The position numbers were made by a program, and so were the translations under genes. Positions 1 to 12,690 of a DNA stretch of 64,000 bases are shown here, piece after piece; the first letter of the stretch is position 1; every line of letters starts with the position of its first letter. This stretch comes from Vermamoeba vermiformis. Its lineage: Eukaryota > Tubulinea > Echinamoebida. The stretch lies in assembly GCA_045837725.1 (NCBI GenBank), contig JBEWZL010000077.1, positions 496,001 through 560,000 of the forward strand, written 5' to 3'. Under the pieces are notes generated by a model. It worked only from the letters and a program-made list of their open reading frames with translations. It did no database searches and was not told where the DNA came from.

Positions 1-95
1 ATCTTGCTACTCAGCTCTGTCCGTTCATGCCCAATGCTGTTTGGGGTACCGAGTACGTACTTGGCTAGTGAACTGAATTTGCGTCTCGCTTACTA

Positions 96-347
96 ATGAT
101 CATTAACAAAAGAATTAGTGTTGACTTGAAAGTGATACAGAAACTTGTGCAGAACGATGCAGATTGGAAGAATTCGATCGACCATGTACTTAACATGTTT
201 GAAGACAACCTGGAATCAAAGAAAAGAAAAAAGAATAATACCGACGATGGCCCTAAAACGAAAAAACAAAAGCTCTTAGATTCTTCATCGATGCCGGCTC
301 CTATTGACAAAAGATGGATTCGAATGAGCAATTTCCAATTATTTTAA
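96..347 (+). CDS. Lys-rich upstream ORF, possible N-terminal exon of the kinase-like gene
   Basis: This 83-residue ORF starts at an ATG. It has amphipathic, coding-like sequence followed by two basic clusters (KKRKK and KTKKQK) that look like a nuclear localisation signal. It overlaps the first 34 bases of the ORF starting at 314, in a different frame. No convincing donor/acceptor pair fuses the two, so it may be an independent short exon whose partner I cannot place, the 5' part of the next gene displaced by a frameshift, or chance. Confidence 0.3.
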   Translation: MIINKRISVDLKVIQKLVQNDADWKNSIDHVLNMFEDNLESKKRKKNNTDDGPKTKKQKLLDSSSMPAPIDKRWIRMSNFQLF

Positions 348-2870
348 CGCAAGCAGACAGTGCCACGCAAGATGAGGGCCAGACAGGCAGCAATCCTGGT
401 CTCCAGACTACTGTGATGAACAAGGGAATTGCAGAAATCAAAGCAAAAAAGGGGCGCATGGACGGTTGTTTCCATCTTACAAAGGAGATTTATGGAACAA
501 CAGTTATTTTCGAATACAAATCTGAACTGAAAGGCACAACTGACACAGCAATGAGAGAAGCAGAATTAAGTGCAAGGCTGCAAACCTCATTCTATGCAAT
601 ACTTTGTCTTCTCTATCGTGCCTTCACGTACCCTAATGTCACTCACAACATCATTGCATTCATCTGCTTTGGCTGGGTTGTGCATGTTGTGCACTATCAG
701 ATTGACACACAGAAAAAAATTAAGCATAATCAAATTGAAATTTTTGATCTCAAGCAAGACAAAGAGTACTTGAAATATTGCTGCCTTCTGACACATCTTC
801 CGCACTTCATTGAGGCTGAGAGTGAAAAAATGAAGAGGTCTGGAGATGAAGAAAATAGTAATAACAACAGTGAAGACCTACAATCAAGCCAGCCTGTTGC
901 CTATAGTTCAAACAGCACAGGTCAATCAGAAAAGCCAGAACCAAGGGAAAACAAAAAGGACAACACTAATCAAGGTACATCTGGTGAAAGCTCAGCTGGA
1001 CCTCCAACAGGTGAGTACTTGGGTTGCACTAATCACCAAACTCACCTACTTTGATGCAGACAATTTGTTGTGTGTTCCTTTTGTGCTACAACCACCACAG
1101 GGACTGTTAGGCTCCCACCTGCAAGTGGATGACTTTGCACCTGAGTATAACAAAGACTTGGTTGAATGGCCCTCCAAGGTTGGGTACCGAGGCTACACAA
1201 CAAAAACACAATTTGGTGCTAATGTGGAGGTTCGAAAGACTGAGGGTTTTCACTTTGAAGTTCAAGTGCTGCGCAAGATGCAAGGCAGACTTGGTGTGCC
1301 AGAGTTGGTTGCCTATTACAGCAAGAAGTCTGATCGGTTCCAACGCACTGTGCATGTCTATGCCACCTTAGAGTATCAACTAACACCCTCAACACTTACT
1401 ATAAAAGGCAAGATTCGAAGTCTCCTCCAAGCTCTTCATGTGCTTCATGCAGAGGGTGTCCAGAATGGTAGAATTCGAGCAGATTCAATACGGTGGAGTG
1501 GTGATGAAATTAAGGTAAGTGCAATTCACAATTGCAGTCTGGGCAGTTTTGACAATATTTGCAGTTTATATCATGGTCTAATTGTAGAATTCGACAAGAA
1601 GCATTTGACTTTGACGAAGCATACCCTGGATATGACCTCTTGGGTGCAGGTCAAGTCATCAAGACATGGTGTTCACAAGCTTCTGAAACTGAGCGAGTGC
1701 AGTTCAATCGCCTTGCTGATGCATTGGTGAGTTCAAATTCATATTGTAATGTATCTGTCGCTAATTGGACCTCAGATGGGTCCCTGCTCGTATCGCAGAA
1801 TATCACTTGAAGCAGCTCTTGAGTCCATTGATGACCTGAGTGTGTTGGACAGATTCTTCGACAAGTATGGCACCATTGATACCATGACATTTGAGTAAGT
1901 GAATATACTTGACTACTGTGTTAATGCATCCCTCAGGGAAAGATTGAAATGCTGCAATGATTGCGAGTTGGCAACCTACGTAAACAAAGTAACTGCACAA
2001 ATGTTTGCAGGAGATGTTCCTGAGATGACACAGGAAGAGGCTCTTGCTCAGATTGGGGTGAAAAGCTATTGAGCAAACAAGTACCACCCACACGTCTACA
2101 AGGGCATCTATAATGACTGTCCAGTGTTTGTTAAAATCCTCTCTGACCGGTTGGCTGATCGTGATGTGGGTTGTGAATTCATGATCTCACAATTGCTGAG
2201 CAACAAGAGTGTTCACTTTCCAGAACTGGTCAAGCACCACTTGTTCAAGAATTCAGCCAATTGGGAAAGCAAATTCAACGTCATGATGGTCTTCAGTGCG
2301 TACAGACGACATCCACCAAAGAAATCCAAAGACATCATCAAATTCAGCACTCAGTTGTGTGCAGCAATTGAGGATATGCACTCGCTTCACTTGGTGCACT
2401 CAGATGTCGCTCCACAGAACATTGTGTGGGACTTAAATGGTGATTTAGTGGTAAGAATTACCTGTGTTTTGCATAACAATTTTTAAACTATTTCATCTGT
2501 ATTAGTTGATTGACTTTGGCAGCACGTACTACGCAAACATTAATGCAAATAGTGAAGCAAACTGGATATTGCCATTCGGTCACAAAGGTTTCATGGTGGA
2601 CCCACCTGAACGACACCGGTTTTTTGGGGCAGATGTTTACAGTGCAGGAAAGACAATTGAATATTATGCCAAACAGTGGAATCAATGGAACGACAAGATT
2701 GCTTCAATTGTTAATTTGATGGTAGGTTTTAGTGTTTGACATTGTTCTCATACTTATAGTCATTTTTTTCCAAGACTCCTGCTCAATGGGAGGACAGAAT
2801 TTCAATCAAAGAAGCCAAGCAGAGGTTTGAAGAATTCCAGACCAAAGGCACCAATGAGAACAATAGTTAA
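314..2870 (+). pseudogene. Crinkler-like PD-(D/E)XK-type plus protein kinase-like gene, interrupted by an in-frame TGA
   Basis: Seven exons join in phase: 314-1010, 1060-1514, 1565-1726, 1776-1894, 1937-2450, 2506-2721 and 2775-2870. The N-terminal part has a DGCF...TTVIFEYKSELKG stretch resembling the core of PD-(D/E)XK nucleases. The C-terminal part is kinase-like, with an HSD-VAPQN catalytic-loop motif and a DFGS motif in the next exon. A nuclease-like module fused to a kinase is an architecture described for Crinkler (CRN) family proteins; the assignment rests on motif reading only. A TGA at 2070-2072 interrupts exon 5, and coding-quality sequence continues in the same frame for about 800 bases. 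The result is a nonsense-disrupted gene, a readthrough case or a sequence error. An overlapping Lys-rich ORF at 96-347 in another frame could be an N-terminal extension, but I found no splice that joins it. I cannot predict a function. Confidence 0.55.
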
Positions 2871-3003
2871 TTTGCAGAACAAAATTTTTCATTCTTAAAT
2901 TTTCTTTTGCTTTGATAAAATCTATCAAAACTAAATGCTCAAATAAGTGAAGTTGAAAACAAAACTATTTACAATTTATACAACAAACAACTCCTATCTA
3001 GAG

Positions 3004-6000
3004 TTATTTCTTTGATGGATCAGCGATGCCGTATTTTCTGTCGCTGTCAATTTTGTGTTTCGAATCCGCCATGTTTCGCACGGCAAGGGCAATCGTGAAG
3101 CCAGCTTTCAATAGACCTCTTGTGGGCTTCAAAATGATGTACGGAATCACCTTGACACTTTCGTAGATAACGCCCTATATAACGATTAGGAAAAAAGATC
3201 CAGATGCGGATGTAGTTTTTGACACTTACAGTCAGACTTTGTTTCTTATATTCTTCAGCTGCGTCATATATCTGTTGCCTTACGCCTTCTAATTCTTGGG
3301 CGAGTGCATCTAAGGCCTGCGACAAGCCTTCACCAAAAGTTCCAGGCTGATTCGCGTACGCCGAGCTGATGACTTTTCTGCGCATATTTCTGCGGTCCTT
3401 ATTGTGCAACAGCGCATTAATTTCTTCGTCTTTTTTGTAGTCGTATTGATCTTCTTTTTGTTCTTGCTCGCTGTGCGATTCTTCTTCCTCGTCCAAGTCA
3501 CGGATCTCGGATCCGCTCTTCGGCACAGGAGCATTGGTGTTGCTATTATTGTTCGTAGTATCAATAGGGCTGAGAGCTATGTCAACCACACGCCATGCAC
3601 CAGCCAATGCACGTGCAGCAAAGGTCGCAGCTGTCGCGCCAAGTTTGCCTGGCGACGCGCCTTTTACAGCATTTACTGCGGATCGGAGTTCAGTGAGACC
3701 TGGGAACGAGCCCAACATTTTAGGAGCCTATATGATAGTGTTAATATAACGACATAGGCGAGCATAATATAATCTTATAGTTCAAAGTACCTGGTGTGGC
3801 AATTGGCTCCAGATCTCGTAGCCCAAAAACGTGAATAAGTTGCCCCAGCCATTCACGTCGTGAATTACAATTTCTGAGAATTTGACGTACGTTCTTTCCG
3901 TGCTAATTAAACGCAGTTTGATGTCGACTAAGAACGACATGGGCGATATTCTAACGTACTCGATGAACGACTCTTCGGACGGTTTTTGATCCTTGACACT
4001 GCTACTGTTGTTGTTATTGTTGCCGGAGTTAGGCTTGACGTCAGACGAGAACGCGTATTTGAAGAATCTTTGCAGAAATCTCGCTGTTGGTAACGCCAAG
4101 TTGACGCGCAAAGGCAACATATTAACCTACTCATATCGCCATTAATTAACGTATATTTCATAATAAATTCATCAAGTATTGATAATATTTGTATAATTGT
4201 AAGAAATGGCTTATGTTTGAAGGGAGATCTAGTCCTGAAAAAGATCTGATCCGGATGTACTTACGGTCCAATGATACGAATTCTTTTGCTGATTGTCCAC
4301 CAAGACCGAATAAGACTTCAGTAGTGTCGAGAATATATGGCTAGTCTTTGCTTCCTTAGAGTCATCGCAGCACAACAACATGTGATTGTTAGACTTTGGC
4401 ACAGCATCGATGAGTTGAATATCGTCCACATCGAGTCTAAGCATCCAATTAGGCAGCTCTAGGCGGCCATTTTTCAGCGAAGATTCCATCAAATCTTTCA
4501 CGTCCTCGAAAGAAAACAAAATCATTTCAAAGTTGAACTTGTCAAAAAATGCTTCGACCATCGGCTTGCTGGATCTCGGAAGTTTCCGGCGCGGGTGCTT
4601 GTGCTTGTCGGGCCAATCACTGCCGTTGAATAAGTTGACGATAAGATCGAGTTGTTGGATCGAAATAAAAGTCGACGGATCTGGGTAGTCGTGTGGCACT
4701 GGAATGTTGAAAAATCTTTTTGGGCTCGGATGCGCTCTCGGAAAATAATTTTCCTGGAAATTGATGAAATTGTCGGTCGTTAACCATCGCGAAACCGATT
4801 CTGGTCTATTTTTAGCCGCAGATTCGTTTGCAGCTATGTTCTCGAAAATAATCTGGTCGTCCAATCTCGCTTCGTTAGGATTTTCCGCCAACAATTCTTC
4901 CACGGGAATCTCCGCTGGTTCGTTGTTTTGGACCTCGGGATTACTCGCAAAGAACGCGGAAAAGAATTCCGAGAATACTTGCAAAGAATCCGGACAAAAG
5001 TTGAACGTGATCTTCGGCTGCAAAAATTCCATATGCAAACCAGGCTTAGTCTTTTCTCTAGTAGTGATGCGCATTTCAAATGGTCTGAAATTAGCGACTG
5101 GCACGAACTGTCTGTTGAGCCAAAAGTTCAATAACTTGTCGTATTCTAATTTGTTATTGACGTTGCTGTTCGAACTTTTCTCCGAAATTAATACTGTCAA
5201 CGGCTCAAATTTGAAGTTAAGCACCGTCGGTTGATTGTTTTGAGCTGGAAATTTTGACGGAAAATTCATCGTGATATTTTTCACAGCGATCGCTGCTGTC
5301 GGCAAAGTTTCCATATTTAGCAAGCTGCTGTTCAATTTGACAGTAGAATTGCGGATATTTAGCTGCATCAAATCTTCGATCTGGCCTTCGAGTTCAAAAA
5401 AGCTCTGTCGGGTAAAAATTTGCCTAAAATGGGAAATCCATTCATCGCTCAATTTGTACTCCAACAACAAATTCGTGCCAGTGATCACCATGGAAGTCTT
5501 CAACAATTGTTGCAAAGGTCTGTTCGTCATAATTAACCGCAAAGCTTTGCCGTGCTCGCCAGGGAACGGATAACTCGTGATGATTCGTTCATGAACGGTT
5601 GTTGTGGCTTCGAGTTGTTCCACCGTGACAGTAACGAATCGGTTCGTAGTGCCGGCGTGACCGACCACCGTGAAAATCTCCAAGTGATCTGCCGTGAGAT
5701 TATATTTCCGCTCTTCATCGAGTCCAATGCAGCCTTCAACTTTCGACGTTTTGACACGTATTGACATGTCGCTGATCTTGCTGGCATTGTTCGGCTTAGG
5801 AGCAGCGGAATTATTGTTATTTGCCACGGGATTACTACTTGGTGGCACCTTGTTCATGGCCAGCACGAAGAGCTCGATGGTGTTCATCAAGGTGTCGTAG
5901 TCACTTTTCATCAAGTTCGCGGTGACAGGTGCCAACTGGATAGTTAGCGTTGTTCTTGATTGGTTCATGTTATTCAGTATAAATTCTGACCAATCAGATT

Positions 6001-8355
6001 CGTTCTCTGGAGTAGGGTTAAGCGGCCTCGTAACGGCAAATTCACTGAAACTGTTGAACGCGATGCAATTGTTTCCGTATTGATCGCACACTGCTTGCAC
6101 GATACGTTGTTTGGTGTGGCCTGTAACGACGTATATTTTGATGTTTTGAAACTGCACCAAGTTCAATTGTTCTTCGTGATGTGACGAGTAGTTGACATCT
6201 GTCAAGTCAATCATGATGCGATCTTCACGCAATTTCATTGTCCTATGAGAGTGCTTGTCAGCTACAATACATTCACAGAAATCATTTCAGTGAAAAACTT
6301 ACGCAAAGTCTTGTACATCGATCGACTTGAGGTCTTGAGGCACCAATAGTTGAAGTCGGATCAACTGACAATTGACTCGCATTCGACTTGCGGGTACTTT
6401 TTGCCGTTGTGCTTGCTGGCTTCCTTTTTTAGAAGCATCGTTCTTATTCAATTTTGCCAACATAGTCGTAAAATCATTGACGCAATCGAGCCACTTGCGA
6501 AGTCTGGCCAGAATCAAAATATCAACCGGAATATCAATGGGCTTGATAGTGAGTTGCATGTCCGAGATATCGTCAGCAATTCCGCTGCTCAATTTGATCG
6601 CTGGCACGTCCTCGGGCAACGGCAAAATATCTTCGTGCCTGTCAAGTTCTTCGTCCGTGAAAAATTTGAGTATGTGTCGGGGCTGGAAGTTATTGCCATC
6701 CAACGATTCAATGAACTCCAAAGACGGAATAATTAAGTCCATAGATCCTTTGTGGTTCTGACTGAACGAAATTTTACGAGCCCAAAGATTGATCTGGTCG
6801 CTGATTAACTCTTCGTAGATCTTCTTATCGACATTCTTTGCCAAAATATTCCTTTGCGGACGCTTGTAGAGCAATGACGCGTTGACACGTGTCACTTTGA
6901 CGTCGACGACCCACTCGATTTGTTGATCAGTTGTGACAGCTGTTTGCGAGTTCGGTGTAAACCATTCGTCCTCGCTTATTCTCGTTGCTGAGAGCTCGCT
7001 CGATATACTTAAGAACATATCATCACTAACTGCGCCTTCATCTGGTATATAACTCTTGTTGTTGTAGATGCTGGTGCTGATCCGGATTTGGTTGTTGTTA
7101 TTTTTTGAAGAATTGACCGTCTGGCCCATAGTCGAATGATATACGCTGCTTGATACTTGTGACATCATCATACTAGCATTAGGCCAGTCTTCGTAAGCTG
7201 AATGAAATTGATCTTGCTCCATCCCGAAAGTTTCGGTCAAATGGTGAATTTCTTGTAATTGTTCCGGGCTAAGTAGTATATTAATTGACTCCATATTAAC
7301 CTCCGCTAGCATCTTCTTAATTCCAAAGAAATTCTTCGAACGATAAAGATCCATGGATAACGTTACGCAATTGAAAGTTCTATTCTTTCGCGTCAGATCT
7401 CCATCATTGATTGAAAATATTATAGCAACATTCTCTCTATTGTCCATATTAAGCATAGTATCCTTATCCAATGCTGTTTCAAGCTTTGGACGGGTATACA
7501 GTCCGATCTTAAATCCGTTGAAGTAAATCTGCTTGTTCAGGTACGAAGGCAGTTGTGAAGCCATCATTGATTCCGTCGATGATATTTTTGCACCGTCTAT
7601 ATTCTTCACCCACATAGACTCCAAAAACAAAGCTAAGCCCATTCTTTCGGCCAGATGTGCCTCTTGACAAACTTCAGCACGGATCACGATGGAACGCAAC
7701 TCGATTTCAGCGTGGAAAAGCAGTCGCTCTAATAGACTAACGAGTGTAGTCTTCGTTTTGACATGTTCTTCGTTGCGTCTATCACTAGGCACGGAATTTT
7801 CGATAAGATCTGTTATTTTCTCGTGGAAACTTGCAACAAGATCTGACGGCTTGACATCGCGTTTTGAAGCTTAAAATATATTAGCAAAAATAGTAGGTGA
7901 TGCGTGTTAATATTTGCTTACAGTTCTTTAAGTCTTCGCTTTGATTGGGAATTAAAATTGTTTCAATTCCGTCGACTATTACTTTCAGATTTGGTCCGAC
8001 ATTAACTTGCGCTAAATTAATATGAAGGAGCCGAAATTCGAATGGTAATTTTAGCGGTGATATGGCCTCGTTAAGTTTCTGTTGAAATATCGTCAATTAT
8101 TTTTAATTTCGTAAAAAATTGCGGATCAAATAAAAATTAATTTTTGCTTACCACGTAGTCAAAATCTAAATCTCTCACGATTAATTTTCCATTATCATTC
8201 TCTATTTGTTCTAAAGCGAGAGGTCTTTGCAATAAAGGCCCGATCGCACTCTGCAGAGTTTTCTTTACAATCCTTATAGCAAAGAAATCAACCAGTGTTT
8301 TGAACGTACCCGAGTTATTCGTACTCTGGGTAGTTGTAGACCCTGTTTGACCCAT
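3004..8355 (-). CDS. ATG2: Autophagy-related protein 2 (ATG2), lipid-transfer protein
   Basis: Seven exons join in phase to 1636 codons: 8355-8152, 8078-7922, 7869-6303, 6242-4265, 4126-3791, 3727-3230 and 3174-3004. Yeast Atg2 has about 1590 residues. The first two exons encode a chorein-like N-terminus: an amphipathic helix near FFAIRIVKKTLQ, then LKLPFEFRLLHINL and VIVDGIETILIP. The C-terminus has the Ala/Gly-rich APGxLG-type helices (SPGKLGATAATFAARALAGA), the amphipathic segment conserved in ATG2, and an end reading VIPYIILKPTRGLLKAG. ATG2 is a rod-shaped bridge that moves phospholipids from the ER to the growing phagophore, working with WIPI/ATG18 and ATG9. The middle is poorly conserved and carries Asn/Ser-rich insertions. 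A VPS13-type protein is unlikely because of the length and the C-terminal pattern. Confidence 0.8.
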
Positions 8356-8867
8356 TTAAATAAATAAATCGGGTCTCAGTCTTGTGTTGTCATCAATTAA
8401 AAAAATACGAAATTTAACAGATTCAATTCTTTTTCTGCACTTATGTCCCTTTGCGTGCTTAACCTATTTTTCGGCCTATAAAATAGCGAATTATCGTTTT
8501 GAAATATCAAAACAGCCAAATATGCCATGACCGACAGGGAAAAATGAAGATCGAAATCTGGACGTCAGATTTCTTCGGACGGATCGAATTTTTTAGCCAG
8601 GAGCTTCACATTATTCATGCTGAAGTACAGAGTATGATCGAATTAAGTCCCTTGAAGCAGAAGTAGGCATTCTACGGGCTCAATCAGCAAATCTAAGCGG
8701 ATCAAGCCCAAATAATACGAATTACAATAATAGAGGTCAATTTAGAGCACGTAATACTAATAAAATAATAACACTCCAATTTATGTTAATAATACTAGAA
8801 CTGTCGTTGAAACTCCTTACGAACACAAAACTCGGTAAATTTACTCAAGATAATTAGAGCAGAATGA
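8356..8867. other. Intergenic region between ATG2 and the Cys-rich surface protein gene
   Basis: This is the 5' flank of ATG2 (minus strand) and the 3' flank of the surface protein gene (minus strand). Around 8647-8762 the plus strand has a short open stretch with a coiled-coil-like start (SLEAEVGILRAQ) followed by Asn/Arg-rich sequence. It resembles the end of a degraded gag-like ORF but is too short to assign. The rest is AT-rich without recognisable features. Confidence 0.4.
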
Positions 8868-10885
8868 TCAAAACATAGTAAGTACAATTGCACCAACAAT
8901 CAATCCAATCACTGAGCACTCTGCTGTGCTACCCAAAGACACTTTCCGGGTAGGAGTTGAACTGACAGGAGAACTAACAGGAGTGCTGCTTTGTTGAGGA
9001 GGATCAACTGGGGCACTGACTGGAGCACTGACTGGAGCACTAACTGGCTCTGCTACTGGAACTGCAACAGGAGCATTAACTGCAACATTAAATTAGTACA
9101 AGTCACTCAAGTTGCAGTTCTGACTTACCACAAACATTGTTAGAGCAAGTGTTGCTTGTGCAATCAGAGTCCTGATCACAAGTGCTGCCTAGTGTACAAG
9201 GAGAACAAGCTCCACCACCACAATCAACGTCAGTTTCATTTTGATTCTTCCATCCATCCTCACATGATGGAATTGCTATCAAGAAGTGAGTAGACAACCT
9301 TTCAGCTGTTGATTGATACTTACCACACATGTTAGCTGGAGAACAGTAGTTGTTCTGACAATCTGAAGCTTGGCTGCAAGTTTTACCAAGAGCACATGCA
9401 GAGCAGTTGGGTCCACCACAATCCACATCAGTCTCATCTTGGTTTTTTTGATTATCAGTGCAAGTAGCCTCTATAATGAACCATTATCAGTATAGTTTAA
9501 GTATTATTAGTCTCAGATCTGAATACTTACTGCAAACATCACTTTCACACACATTACTGGTACAATCACTATTGAAAAAACAACTGCTGCCTGCTGCACA
9601 AGTACCACAATTTGGACCACCACAGTCAATGTCAGTCTCATTTTGGTTCTTCAAGTTGTCAGTGCAAGTTGCCACTGGCGAGGGACTGATAGAATAGTAA
9701 AGGCCAGTTGATGAAATTTTAGTTGGGGCACCAAAATTGCTGCCAGTGTCCATCATGTAGAAGAAATAAGTGTTTCCTGATGACAAATACAAGATGTAAG
9801 TTCTGCCACCAATGTCCATGGCTGTCAGTTGTGCCGCTTGTAAACCAGTATCTCCTGTGTACACTTTGACTAGACCTTGGTCACTATCAACATATTTAGC
9901 CAAAGTATTAGGTCCCTCCATGATATAATAGGCCGAGTTGTGAATACAAAACCAAGTTTTCGAAGCCAAGATCTGCAAAAAATCCGATTGGCTGGTTGTA
10001 GCAGCTGGTGTCATAGCGCCAAAATTGCCGCTAGCATAAAATGCATACAATGTATTTTCTACGACTTGAATAGTCCATACCATTGGGTTCATTTTAGTGA
10101 CAATGTTGGATGTGGTTGCGGATGTCGATCCACGAGTTGCGTAGCCAATTCCATCGAAATAATTGAACCAAACATCTTGACCACTCATAACAACCTCTCT
10201 TAGTGGTGAGGCAGAGCCCATTGAGGTGATATCTGCGTTCTCGCCATTAGCATTCAGAGTGTAGGCGTAAAGCGTTAAATCGCCGGCAGAACCCTTTATT
10301 AACGGAAGAATTAGCTGGGTGCCCGAGGTGTCGAGGTGAATGATGCAGGTAGGACAGTCATAACTAATAGGTATTATCGTTAAAACCAAAATTTAAAGTC
10401 ATTACGGGATTAGAATTTTTATATTTTGAATTTAGCAGATTCTTGCATAATTTGAATTCAAGATCAAGTAATAATAACGTTTTGTGGTTAAAAAATAAAT
10501 AGCGTAATCACTAATGTTAGCAAAGAAATCTTTGGATCGAAAATAAACGTTACGCAAACTGAATCAAATTGCTCGGGAAACTCCGAAGCGGTGAATACTA
10601 CCAATTTTTACATGACAAATTATAATTACTAAAAAAATCAAAATAATTATCGTGGAGCAGAGGGAATTCATCCAACCCACATCCACCCAAAAATGCTTAC
10701 CCTGCAGGCAGACTAATCGTCTGTATCTCCGATCCGTCAATGGCGTACTCCGTGATGCCCCCAGGACGAGCCACTACAAAGGTGTCTTTGGAGAACGGAG
10801 CTGATCGACCAAGTTGGAAAGTCAAAAAAGAAATAATAATCAATAAGCAAGCAATGCTGATGTTTGCCATGAGGTGAACATGCAA
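8868..10885 (-). CDS. Secreted, probably GPI-anchored protein with DCGG-type Cys-rich repeats
   Basis: Five exons join in phase to 507 residues: 10885-10701, 10363-9531, 9470-9324, 9275-9129 and 9079-8868. An N-terminal signal peptide (start probably at the MANISIA methionine) precedes about 280 residues rich in short beta-type segments, possibly a propeller. Three repeats follow of the form C-x-D-x4-N-x2-ETD-x-DCGG-x2-C-x2-C, each ending in a SDC-x4-C-x4-C pattern. Repeats 2 and 3 each occupy one exon. The C-terminus has a Pro-rich PVSAPVSAPV stalk, a Ser/Thr spacer and a final hydrophobic segment ending VGAIVLTMF, which is a typical GPI-attachment signal. The gene ends in TGA, which confirms that TGA is a normal stop here. 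The role is unknown; adhesion or recognition at the cell surface is an inference. Confidence 0.75.
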
Positions 10886-11278
10886 CGACTAAAACAAATT
10901 TAAGTTAGCGCCCCAACTCCAACGTTTAGCAACTACTACTAAATTACCTAAAAAGGAAATTTTGGCCCGTGCTGTCGCGAAAGAATCCGACAATTAAATA
11001 GCAGAGTTATTCTTCATGCCACGCTTAAATACTTCACTTCATATTTGTGGTTTCGTTAAATCCATCGAATTCGTTATACACGCGAGGGAGTGCCGATCTG
11101 ACAAATTTTCATGCCGGGCAATCGAGTCCAGCGTGTGTCCAGAACATCGATGTCTGAACTGAGCACTGGGACCTCCTTCTAATTGCGAGTGCATTGATAA
11201 GTACTGCATTTCTTGCGTACCAATCCAGCGCCGGATCATCAGAGAGCTTTAAGTTTCGTCGTGCTGAATGCGAGTTGA

Positions 11279-11701
11279 TCATAATAACCGAGCTAACACC
11301 GAACTGATCGATTTGCCATGGGCCATCTTCGGCAAATTAGGAAGGAGGCCAAGATCGATTGTGGCACCTTTGTTGAACGGATCGGAATTGTGCTTCACAC
11401 GCGCTTGTAACGTTACAGGCGCGAGTCCGCAAAAGGCTTTGCACGAGGCTTCTCGATAAATAACCATGTAAGTTGCGTATAGAGCATGATAATCAGTTCG
11501 GTAATATCCCCCATACCTTGAAATTTGGACCGCGGTCAGTGGATTTGATCGAGTTTTGATATCAACTACGGACTCCATTCTATTAACTAATTCATAATCA
11601 TATAGTACGAGGATTTGATGCCATTCTTTGAAGTTAAGCGTGGCGAGCTTTGTTTCATAATTAAAATATAACCCGGTTATAATAAATTTCTTTAATTCCA
11701 T
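11279..11701 (-). CDS. Hypothetical protein, unassigned 140-residue ORF
   Basis: This uninterrupted ORF has an ATG start and mixed composition, including several Tyr-rich segments (SRYGGYYRTDYHALYATYM). No domain, signal peptide or membrane span is recognisable. No intron donors are seen in it on this strand, unlike most neighbouring genes, so it could be a fragment of something larger or a chance ORF. Confidence 0.25.
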   Translation of the reverse strand: MELKKFIITGLYFNYETKLATLNFKEWHQILVLYDYELVNRMESVVDIKTRSNPLTAVQISRYGGYYRTDYHALYATYMVIYREASCKAFCGLAPVTLQARVKHNSDPFNKGATIDLGLLPNLPKMAHGKSISSVLARLL

Positions 11702-11810
11702 TAGCAGCGTCTACTGTAAAATTGATTAATAAGTGTTAATATGAATTTCGTAGAAGTGTTATTACGCGGCAAATATTCCGTCTATTTTGCAAAACTCGAT
11801 CTATTAAAAT

Positions 11811-12110
11811 TTGTATCGTTGTACAAACCCATACCGTAGGAAAAATAGCGGCACTAATCCATATACCTGTATACATACAAATTTTCGCACTGTTGTGGTG
11901 GATGTCGATCAGAATCAAAAAATGCGCTTGAGACAGTTACGAAGGATTCAGGTTCGTGACCCTGCACAATTTGGCTTAACGCCATATTTTTGGTCAGACT
12001 ATGGCGTAATAGCTAATAAACCTATAACCGGTGGAAACCCAAACAACAGCCAGATCGGCCGAAGCGAAGGCTACGATTTAATCACGATTGCTGAATCTCT
12101 ATTCAATTAA
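11811..12110 (+). CDS. Hypothetical short ORF, possible gene remnant
   Basis: The ORF has 99 residues. The last 60 (from MRLRQLRRIQ to the stop) look more protein-like than the start, so translation may begin at the internal methionine near 11922. No homologous family is recognised. It stands alone between the surface-protein and actobindin genes. Confidence 0.25.
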   Translation: MYRCTNPYRRKNSGTNPYTCIHTNFRTVVVDVDQNQKMRLRQLRRIQVRDPAQFGLTPYFWSDYGVIANKPITGGNPNNSQIGRSEGYDLITIAESLFN

Positions 12111-12690
12111 ACATGTATTAATTATATTATATTTTATTATGTTTGTGTACCTAAATAACTTAGATATTTTTGAAAATCTCCAATCGCGGGATAATTTTAG
12201 GCAGTGACGTGGAATTATCGGTAATGGATTTTATGACTCTATTGCTTAATAAATAAGCTATCTGTACTCCGAGATATTAGTATTAAGCATAGTGAGCTAG
12301 CAAATTCGTGATCTATTGAAAAATTAGAGCAACTTGATCGTCAACCAAAGAACCGGCTTTATTAGCAAATCAATACTTGCACTACAGTATACTTAGCAAC
12401 AAAGATACTAAGTTTCTCTCGTATAATACCGAAATTGAACCAACAAAATCTTTTTTGTGAGCTCGAAAGATATTTTTGGATCAAATTCAGTTCATTACGC
12501 AAAAAGAAGTAATTTGATACGATAATAAGGTGCTGCGTATTACTTTTAATAATATTTATTGAGTTACAAAGTTTTTCGTTTTTTTACAATATTGATCAAA
12601 GGACAATCATTTTGCATTTAAAAATCTTGTGAATTATAGAAGCGCGTAGGCTTTATACTATAATACGCAAGACATTGCTATGCACTGCTC

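Larger units (their letters stand above)
10886..12690. other. Long intergenic region with two unassigned short ORFs
   Basis: The region holds two open frames with partly coding-like composition: minus-strand 11279-11701 (140 residues, starting MELKKFIITG) and plus-strand 11811-12110 (about 99 residues, ending YDLITIAESLFN). Neither has clear splice partners or a recognised domain. About 12120-12690 is AT-rich 3' flank of the actobindin gene with no feature I can name. Confidence 0.4.

Noticed and set aside
4761-5234. Plus-strand ORF of 157 residues inside ATG2
   Set aside because: It is antisense to the in-phase ATG2 exon 6242-4265 and has no start context or domain of its own.
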